A stretch of 64,000 bases of DNA from Argyresthia goedartella (lineage: Eukaryota > Arthropoda > Insecta > Lepidoptera > Argyresthiidae): assembly GCA_949825045.1 (NCBI GenBank), contig OX463808.1, forward strand, positions 23,249,674-23,313,673, in the 5' to 3' direction. The notes beneath the pieces were generated by a model that did no database searches, was not told where the DNA came from, and saw only the letters and a list, made by a program, of their open reading frames with translations. Shown here piece by piece: positions 62,401 to 64,000 of this stretch. The position numbers and the translations under genes are program-made. Positions within the stretch are counted from its first letter, which is position 1. Each line of letters starts with the position of its first letter.

Positions 62401-62736
62401 TTTTTTTTAACAAAATATATAAACACAAGTCTTGCGGGTGGATAGACCAGAATGATAACATCCCCTTTTAGAGGCCCTCTTTAACACAGATATAACAGCA
62501 AACAATAAACTCACATCTTCCTTCTGGTCGACGGGAATGGAACAATAGCCCTGGAACCGAGTAATAGAGTTGGACTTGATACATTCGCGGTACAACTCAA
62601 GTCCGCAGAGGAAACCTGCACTGGCAACCAGCAGGGCGACGATGGTGAGGCATAGTAGGGCTCCAGTGGACCTCGCCCCTGGTCCGGGACGCGGGCGACC
62701 CGCATGCACGATCCCTTGCACGACAACCTTCTCCGG
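38294..62736 (-). CDS. ITM2B-like: ITM2/BRI-like BRICHOS membrane protein, five visible exons
   Basis: Host gene spanning 24.4 kb on the minus strand. The coding parts of five exons (62736-62515, 49673-49599, 44796-44640, 39965-39729, 38418-38294) have GT-AG borders and phases 0, 0, 1, 1, and join into 271 residues ending in TAG. Residues 23-46 form the single membrane anchor. A BRICHOS domain follows, with HDF, DRCFLM and DKCADRPTYQLEKD, matching the human ITM2B pattern (HDF, KCYVIPL, LCHDKETYKLQ). RKRS near residue 233 is a furin-like site releasing a C-terminal peptide, as in BRI2. The family's type II membrane proteins pass through the secretory pathway. The first coding exon is missing and probably lies to the right of 62.8 kb. 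All introns hold transposons. Confidence 0.9.
38817..38880 (-). pseudogene. Partial copy 1 of the BRICHOS-core exon end
   Basis: In the intron between the last two exons. On the minus strand it reads CTG CTG CGC, a TAG, then PTYQLEKDAELT and a donor (GTAAAA at 38822-38817). It equals the real exon with its middle deleted. The in-frame stop means it could not be used as a normal exon. Confidence 0.85.
38927..38992 (-). pseudogene. Partial copy 2 of the BRICHOS-core exon end
   Basis: Minus-strand reading EDELRSTYQLEKDAELT followed by a donor-like GTAGAC (38932-38927). The copy is open in frame and keeps phase 1 at its 3' border. Its 5' edge, near gcgagcacgagg, lacks a clear acceptor. It diverges from the real exon more than copy 1 does at synonymous sites (gcg gaa ctc). 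Confidence 0.82.
38993..39728. repeat. Intronic sequence with 30-bp pyrimidine-rich repeats and a stem-loop
   Basis: The unit ttcccgcttctctctattctag recurs with changes at about 39419, 39450 and 39475, and again at 39684-39711. A perfect 12-bp stem (gaaacggagacg at 39498-39509, pairing with 39513-39524) has a 3-base loop. The remainder is AT-rich intron. Confidence 0.65.
39729..39965 (-). CDS. ITM2B-like: ITM2-like exon, BRICHOS core
   Basis: Seventy-nine codons between acceptor taaacccacag and donor GTAAAC, phase 1 on both sides. It includes EDRCFLMDLDLTQVMPPS, ARVRTAMRALLPPLADLV and DKCADRPTYQLEKDAELT. The two cysteines are the expected BRICHOS disulphide pair. Third codon positions are very GC-rich compared with the flanking intron. 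A second acceptor 24 bases upstream (cgtctcag, ending 39990) would add eight residues in frame and has a better pyrimidine tract. The CACAG acceptor fits the family alignment best. Confidence 0.92.
40029..40270 (+). repeat. Dispersed repeat, copy 1 (second copy at 43231-43405)
   Basis: Shares tagattgtacaacaagggca, gaaaatgaaacaatggcata and caaatgatcgtaaa with 43231-43405. Copy 1 has an extra 65 or so bases (40063-40130). The first block also occurs inverted at 42353-42382. It lies immediately upstream of the ITM2-like BRICHOS-core exon. Confidence 0.82.
40795..41590 (+). repeat. Dispersed repeat split by a LINE tail
   Basis: Begins with caagtgcgagtctaactcgc and ends with tcgggtacggaaccctt, two ends recognisable as one dispersed family (the first is also found inverted at 6190-6240). 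The two halves, ending gtgaaaatttcatg at about 41068 and restarting aaaattgcatctgtctaact at about 41460, flank a foreign segment. Confidence 0.7.
41069..41459 (-). mobile_element. LINE 3' end inserted in the repeat
   Basis: On the minus strand it finishes with tcggtgcaataaagaatg and a short (ATT)n tail. Upstream is tttgtggaatgcacttcctt, similar to the end of CR1-like ORF2 frames. About 390 bp, 5' truncated. Confidence 0.6.
41940..42395 (-). pseudogene. LINE H 3' end
   Basis: Minus-strand frame with KLPFEQFKIHVKATLSIKGY and YNVQDYLNDESVW, the C-terminus of a CR1-like ORF2 (compare YYSIKEFLDDKTAW of LINE D). A 3' UTR and aataaagacatttggaattt tail follow. It is fused upstream to the dispersed repeat containing tagattgtacaac. 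Confidence 0.8.
42396..42525. repeat. Short element with 20-bp inverted ends
   Basis: gtgcaacaagagaccaaagt at 42396-42415 is inverted, with two changes, at 42506-42525. Non-coding. Confidence 0.65.
42537..42787 (+). repeat. tRNA-derived SINE, complete head
   Basis: Polymerase III promoter boxes are clear: A box tggccgagtcgg (42544-42555) and B box ggttcaattcc (42590-42600). The body runs through atcgttgtctagtacccaag and acagggaatcctag and ends in (TTA)n. The tRNA-like head is GC-rich against AT-rich surroundings. It could be transcribed by polymerase III. Confidence 0.88.
42997..43115. other. Two adjacent stem-loops
   Basis: Stem 1 pairs 42997-43014 with 43023-43040 (18 bp, one mismatch, 8-base loop). 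Stem 2 pairs 43046-43065 with 43096-43115 (20 bp, one mismatch), and its loop contains catcg/cgatg that can pair further. Only five bases separate them. Confidence 0.8.
43231..43405 (+). repeat. Dispersed repeat, copy 2
   Basis: Second copy of the repeat at 40029-40270, lacking an internal block of about 65 bases (joined directly from aaaacacg to ggtttatgac). Confidence 0.82.
43426..43990 (+). repeat. Long direct repeat, copy 2, with internal duplication
   Basis: Matches 34859-35370 at high identity. Its last 100 bp (acgagttcgcaaaggcttat through gcgaggtt-gtaaa-aagcc, 43730-43822) are repeated again at 43897-43990. Confidence 0.92.
44001..44095 (+). repeat. SINE 3' fragment
   Basis: Matches the 3' part of the SINE at 42537 (gtgtatcgttgtctagta, acagggaatcctagttt, agtgtccaa). 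Confidence 0.85.
44133..44425. repeat. MITE-like repeat with ccccgac/gtcgggg ends
   Basis: aaaacacccccgac at the left and gtcggggttaagaaa at the right are inverted. Inside is ttgaaccactgaaccgattt followed by acggacagacagaca, words typical of dispersed insect repeats. Non-coding. Confidence 0.6.
44640..44796 (-). CDS. ITM2B-like: ITM2-like exon, start of BRICHOS domain
   Basis: Fifty-two codons plus one base. Acceptor gtcgtcttccag, donor GTGAAT. It contains LREEFDIGDTVEKISVY and FIHDFATNVS; the aspartate of HDF is a conserved BRICHOS position. The exon is entered at phase 0 and leaves at phase 1, matching the next exon. Confidence 0.9.
45186..45625 (+). pseudogene. IS630/Tc1-type transposase, C-terminal half, broken
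   Basis: Three frames carry parts of one DDE transposase: RKFSVNVWAGVIGRTLIGPH and LIFQQDG, then GFPNCWIGKDGPI-like sequence, then SPDLTPMDYFVWGRAKELV. QQDG and PMDY carry the second and third catalytic aspartates, about 39 codons apart. The N-terminal DNA-binding region and first aspartate are missing and at least two frameshifts are present. Not the same family as the mariner at the left edge. Confidence 0.85.
45640..46100. other. Intronic sequence, nothing assigned
   Basis: AT-rich intron of the ITM2-like gene. No repeat or coding region recognised. Confidence 0.45.
46109..46490 (-). pseudogene. LINE endonuclease C-terminal fragment (Jockey-like)
   Basis: Minus-strand frame beginning FHIDEPTRQTSCIDHLIS, then GSVIPLGFSDHETAQLLMIP, the end of an endonuclease domain with the SDH motif. 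A linker of about 60 residues follows. The remainder of the element is absent. Confidence 0.85.
46500..47550. other. Intronic sequence with a stem-loop
   Basis: A stretch near 46530-46600 (cttaaaccactgaggtttgt) resembles 54265-54300, probably a shared LINE 3' UTR. A stem-loop pairs 47001-47018 with 47029-47048 (aaaagta, ttttgctcc). No gene. Confidence 0.5.
47558..47700. repeat. MITE-like element, 143 bp
   Basis: gtgtcac at 47558 and gtgacac at 47700 plus ggagcaaaattat/ataattttgctcc form inverted ends of about 23 bp with small differences. An internal gaatcc/ggattc stem is present. Confidence 0.7.
47701..49500. other. Intronic sequence, nothing assigned
   Basis: AT-rich intron without recognisable coding region. 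No repeat shared with the rest of the window was found. Confidence 0.4.
49504..49576. other. Palindrome plus long stem-loop next to a splice donor
   Basis: caacttatataagttg (49504-49519) is a perfect palindrome. 49523-49550 pairs with 49551-49576 over about 26 bp with one bulged base and almost no loop. On the transcribed minus strand this hairpin begins 23 bases inside the intron after the donor of the 75-base exon. Confidence 0.85.
49599..49673 (-). CDS. ITM2B-like: ITM2-like small linker exon
   Basis: Twenty-five codons (EPPLIEPYYRMVPLRW, then GDDVQ) between acceptor cttgttttag and donor GTAGGT, phase 0 on both sides. It encodes part of the luminal linker between membrane anchor and BRICHOS domain. 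It was missed by simple open-frame scanning and is supported by phase match and the fit of splice sites on both sides. Confidence 0.82.
49680..50410. other. Intronic sequence, nothing assigned
   Basis: A minus-strand frame at 50189-49857 of 110 codons shows no known motif. Otherwise plain AT-rich intron. Confidence 0.4.
50420..50984 (+). repeat. 50-bp minisatellite, about 11 copies
   Basis: Unit of 50 bp (cttgctagccatgtgatcga, then a variable block, then ttagtagctcattactcaa). Eleven full and one partial copy. The first six show a three-unit higher-order pattern (units 1-3 resemble units 4-6), a 150-bp period. No conserved open frame or spacer pattern. Confidence 0.95.
50990..51955. other. 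Intronic sequence, nothing assigned
   Basis: AT-rich. A few GC-rich words with cccggg lie near 51045 and 51530. No supported feature. Confidence 0.4.
51960..53520 (+). pseudogene. LINE J (Jockey-like), decayed
   Basis: Linker region (FSKWATVGILKID, present twice) followed by reverse transcriptase pieces: MKHSQIVPLFKSASTSDPSN and FRPISELPTFSKVFE at 52555-52670, LSKAFDCVDHGRFIRKL near 52820, MGVPQGSILGPFLVYIND near 52980. The FADD motif is deleted. The thumb and C-terminal parts follow (FLGITLDNKLQW near 53275, YGILLWGNAADINII near 53440). It ends abruptly at about 53510, where hAT sequence begins. Many stops. Confidence 0.87.
52013..52426 (+). repeat. Near-perfect 207-bp tandem duplication
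   Basis: Two adjacent units, 52013-52219 and 52220-52426, give the same 61-codon frame twice and differ at only one or two bases seen (aagaata versus aaggata). The unit is part of the LINE J linker region. Confidence 0.95.
53530..54949 (-). pseudogene. hAT-like transposase with TTF/MYM-type N-terminus, interrupted
   Basis: Minus-strand ZMYM1-like hAT transposase remnant. From 54949: MDVYTCAMCKED, RQFHCSSYDKYIWLAGC and FCFQCVLFE with zinc-binding cysteines and GYIDLNNL at about 54615. The sequence is cut by a LINE and resumes at 54180 with KKHESSEKHLASSLKL, RNIFQRLIDIVCFLA, LLSKYDGVLEQHL and VAVMIDETPDISGREQLVL, the first catalytic aspartate region. It ends near 53560, so the C-terminal catalytic and dimerisation parts are missing. 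A frameshift near 54000 separates two frames. Confidence 0.87.
54183..54605 (-). mobile_element. LINE I, 5'-truncated, inserted in the hAT gene
   Basis: Minus-strand frame LMTLGANNFYGKRRISYLIP and LLNGLCPELKSS is the end of a Jockey-like ORF2. A 3' UTR follows and ends in a poly(A)-type tail (read as the T run at 54185-54210 on the plus strand). The hAT coding sequence lies on both sides. Confidence 0.83.
54950..55475. other. Non-coding stretch 5' of the hAT frame
   Basis: Possibly the 5' region of the hAT element. No terminal inverted repeat was identified. No other gene seen. Confidence 0.35.
55600..55978 (-). pseudogene. LINE J-related C-terminal fragment, inverted
   Basis: Minus-strand frame MSYGLLLWGNAADINIIFVL, QKRAVRAIYNVGPRES and NTRNRNKLAIHTTRQRR. 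Its first 70-80 bp (55872-55951) are nearly the reverse complement of 53430-53505 in LINE J. The frame then passes into unrelated GC-rich sequence at 55480-55600. Confidence 0.85.
55983..56409 (+). pseudogene. Gypsy K pol, left part (RNase H end, integrase zinc region)
   Basis: Frame WLQLQEFQFDIEYRQGTKMC, then HVDALSRPT, the end of the Ty3/gypsy RNase H region, a spacer, then LRWVVPKGARWQICRLNHDD and IGHFAFVKT, the start of the integrase HHCC region. It is interrupted at 56409 by LINE L and continues at 59143. Confidence 0.9.
56410..59142 (-). mobile_element. LINE L (LOA/R1-like with RNase H), young insertion
   Basis: A 2.73-kb minus-strand, 5'-truncated LINE inside gypsy K. The 8-bp word caagactt flanks it (56402-56409 and 59143-59150), and gypsy integrase sequence resumes directly. 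No A-rich tail is visible at the 3' end. The long intact frame indicates a recent insertion. Confidence 0.88.
56496..59142 (-). CDS. LINE L reverse transcriptase-RNase H, intact frame
   Basis: Open from the truncation point at 59142 to a stop at 56496, about 880 codons without interruption. The TTG at 58913 is only an arbitrary start within it. After a linker come the reverse transcriptase motifs KSAGPDGIFPALLQ, NVIFIPKPGRSDY, SFRPISLTSFLLKTLER, GTFIDIEGAFDKTQH, RGCPQGGVLSPLLWN and the catalytic GYADDLVIL. The RNase H domain has FTDGSK, VFQAECMGI, ILSDSM and GNDAADELAR, which keep all four acidic positions. A CCHC-like C-terminal LCRACLEAEETAAHVLMEC follows. The combination of these RT motifs with RNase H suggests the LOA/R1/I groups. 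The endonuclease is absent through 5' truncation. Confidence 0.92.
59143..60183 (+). pseudogene. Gypsy K pol, right part (integrase core and C-terminus)
   Basis: Resumes with RIKKTYWFPKMRHFIKKYLK and CLNCAY (zinc-region cysteines). The integrase core follows: HTLHIDRLGPF, RIICDRGSSFTS and NGQVER, the D, D and E positions. There are stops at about 59362, 59604 and 59843. The C-terminal domain, with DLVKITKVSF and RRYRGTIAADRLQPW, ends at a TAG at 60181. Frames are broken, so the element is defective apart from the LINE insertion. Confidence 0.9.
60184..60895 (+). repeat. Gypsy K 3' region with ctgcggatactgcgg repeats
   Basis: From 60345 to 60600 the word ctgcggata-tgcgg and the phrase gactgccact recur several times with spacing of about 50-60 bp, in GC-richer DNA. 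It probably belongs to the 3' UTR of gypsy K. No further gene such as env was seen. Confidence 0.6.
60896..61590 (+). mobile_element. Candidate 3' LTR of gypsy K
   Basis: Follows the gypsy 3' region and begins TGTAAGG. It contains a TATA box (tataaaag at 61360-61367) and AATAAA at 61544-61549. The second LTR is not in the window because the 5' part of the element is missing, so the borders are unproven. Confidence 0.4.
61595..62068. other. Intronic sequence, nothing assigned
   Basis: AT-rich intron near the membrane-anchor exon. No coding region or repeat recognised. Confidence 0.4.
62072..62371. repeat. Two stem-loops bounding a GC-rich segment
   Basis: aatattgatacatta (62072-62086) pairs perfectly with 62093-62107, and aatatttcgaaatatt follows as a palindrome. 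At 62322-62371, attaaaactc-tcgcg pairs with cgcgagttttaat. The segment between has a very GC-rich start (gccgccgcccgcccgcg, 62140). It could be a small DNA element. Confidence 0.55.
62515..62736 (-). CDS. ITM2B-like: ITM2-like exon with membrane anchor
   Basis: Acceptor ttccctacag precedes PEKVVVQGIVHAG and donor GTGAGT follows DQKED, both at phase 0; 74 codons. A proline/arginine-rich juxtamembrane stretch is followed by the hydrophobic segment GALLCLTIVALLVASAGFLC, then LYRECIKSNS. PEKVVVQG is where the cytosolic tail meets the anchor in insect members. The upstream open frame (MSSSL...) is intronic read-through because a good acceptor lies between. Confidence 0.9.
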
Positions 62737-62739
62737 CTG

Positions 62740-63265
62740 TAGGGAAAAAAACAAAAAAGTTTGATCAATTGAAATTAATGAAGACGACAAAACAAGAGGT
62801 GGAATATTTACAAACTTTGGTCAAACTAGCAAAGAGGTAGTGCAATCAAACGCTTTCGTTAGTCCCACAGAATATGTTTCTAAACTTTCAACACACGACA
62901 CCACAACAACCCCCGCGTGTAACATAATGACAAGTCGATAACTAATTGACAGCTAGGTATGTCAGGTCTTCCTCACGAAATAGTGTTAAGCTGACACGAT
63001 CGATTCAGTCGAACTGAACATTAAATCAATACCTTTTAACTTTTAGGAATATGAATTCTTAACAGTCGGCCATCCTGGGAATCTGTGTCCCAGACACGCG
63101 ATAGAAATCAAAATTTGTTCTGTTCGCCTGATCTCACAACATCGTTTCCTACAGTGAAAATTTATTTTATGACTCAGTTAACATTTTTATAGCAAGACAA
63201 AAGCTATATTATATACATTGAATATAGGCTAAAATATTGGAAAATTTCATCTTGTTATTTATTTA
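62740..63265. other. Sequence upstream of the membrane-anchor exon
   Basis: I searched the minus strand for a first ITM2 exon (ATG, short cytosolic tail, phase-0 donor) and found none that is convincing. No other feature recognised. Confidence 0.4.
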
Positions 63266-63269
63266 TTTA

Positions 63270-63475
63270 TGTATTATGGATTATTTAAAAAAAATAAGCT
63301 TTGCTAGCTTTAGATCGAGACTTAAATATAGAGTCTCTTTCTGCGTGCCGCCAGAGTTCTTCTCCACAGATTCCGCCATTGGGTTAGTGAACTCACCCAA
63401 AAAAATGTAATGACGGATCTAAGTGATGTAACAACATCCTATGGAAATAAATGATTTTTGATTTTGATTTTGAGT
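63270..63475 (+). mobile_element. LINE or SINE 3' end with (TGATTTT)n tail
   Basis: Non-coding sequence ending ggaaataaatgatttttgat followed by tttgattttga repeats, a simple-repeat tail like those of CR1/L2-type LINEs and their SINEs. Confidence 0.6.
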
Positions 63476-63489
63476 GTCAATGTTACAGT

Positions 63490-64000
63490 GATCTAGACGC
63501 GAACTATAACTGGGTAACTTTTTGCCTTGTTATCACCGTACGCTAAATGGTAAAGGAACCGTCTCTGTACACTTTCTAGTCTGTCGGAGTTGATTTTGTA
63601 TTGGCGGTTCCAAACCACGCTACAATCCTCTACCTGTGATCGTACCAATGTGTTGAAGAGACTTATCTTTGTGAGAGGCTCCTTGAAGTTTTTGCTATTG
63701 CGTATCACAAAACCAAGTGTCTTTAGGCTCTTGGTTACAATCCTGTCAATATGCTCATCAAACTTAAGCCGACTATCCAGCATAACGCCGAGAATCTGAA
63801 TCTGAATCTGATCATACATTGATGCAACGCTATTTAGTTTCTTATTCCCAATGGGTACGCTTGATGATTATGAATGTTATTACGCGTGAAGTGGACACAA
63901 TAGTATTCTTCTGCACTAGCGACATATCGCACTTAGGGACATATCGTTATGGTCGCACCACTCACTTCACTGTTTAATATCTTCCTGTAAGAGGCTGGAG
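63490..64000 (-). pseudogene. LINE reverse transcriptase C-terminal part, runs off window
   Basis: Minus-strand pieces SEWCDHNDMSLSAICR near 63950, then a frame at 63819-63493 with LGVMLDSRLKFDEHIDRIV, RALGFV-like TLGFVIRNS, and VEDCSVVWNRQYK. This is the thumb and connection region of a CR1/Jockey-like reverse transcriptase. An in-frame TGA near 63967 and a shift before 63830 break it. The 5' part lies beyond the right edge. Confidence 0.87.

Noticed and set aside
62737..62790. MSSSLISIDQTFLFFSLQ as the N-terminus of the ITM2-like protein
   Set aside because: A good acceptor (ttccctacag) lies between it and PEKVVVQ, and the stretch is AT-rich like an intron.
1..64000. A coordinated defence or biosynthetic gene cluster
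   Set aside because: Apart from one host gene, the recognisable coding regions are transposon proteins or a lone exonuclease relic; no grouping suggests a joint pathway.

Overview
The window looks like insect genomic DNA, most probably from a moth or butterfly. This is inferred from the mix of dispersed repeats (tRNA-derived SINEs, CR1/Jockey-, RTE- and LOA-type LINEs, Ty3/gypsy elements, mariner, hAT, hairpin MITEs), from AT-rich introns, and from a multi-exon host gene with short GC-richer exons. There is no operon, no bacterial-type gene, no CRISPR array and no rRNA gene. Most long open frames are transposon proteins, many of them broken.

The one clear host gene lies on the minus strand between about 38.29 and 62.74 kb. 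Five exons (62736-62515, 49673-49599, 44796-44640, 39965-39729, 38418-38294) carry GT-AG borders and matching phases. They join into a 271-residue type II membrane protein with a BRICHOS domain and a furin-like RKRS site, an integral membrane protein 2 (ITM2/BRI) homologue. The first coding exon is not visible and probably lies beyond the right edge. The 12.8-kb first visible intron and the others are packed with transposons. Short partial duplications sit beside the last two exons.

Layout. 0-1 kb: mariner transposase cut by the window edge. 2.3-2.8 kb: a 112-bp-arm palindrome. 3.7-6.3 kb: SINE, GT microsatellite and dispersed repeats. 6.7-11 kb: a plus-strand LINE split by a related minus-strand LINE that brought an expanded pentanucleotide tail. 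11-13.6 kb: RNase H scrap, a MITE and a decayed LINE. 13.6-17.1 kb: gypsy pol (minus) and several LINE/gypsy fragments, including a head-to-head RT junction. 17.2-20.4 kb: a nearly complete RTE-type LINE with 12-bp target duplication. 20.4-25 kb: repeats, palindromes and a truncated LINE with 13-bp target duplication. 25.3-27.3 kb: decayed Jockey-like LINE. 27.3-27.9 kb: YqaJ-type exonuclease remnant. 30.2-34 kb: gypsy-type integrase followed by decayed envelope-like sequence, split by repeats that include a 712-bp MITE. 34-36 kb: LINE pieces.

Inside the ITM2 introns: a split dispersed repeat, a full SINE, stem-loops, an IS630/Tc1 remnant, a 50-bp minisatellite, a LINE with a 207-bp internal tandem duplication, a hAT/ZMYM-like transposase interrupted by a LINE, and a gypsy pol (56-60 kb) interrupted by a young LOA-type LINE whose RT-RNase H frame of about 880 codons is intact. 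A candidate LTR follows at 60.9-61.6 kb. The window ends in another minus-strand LINE.

No coordinated multi-gene system was found. The main interest is how transposons have nested in one another and in the ITM2 gene, and the small exon-edge duplications in that gene. All family assignments come from reading motifs by eye; no database search was run.
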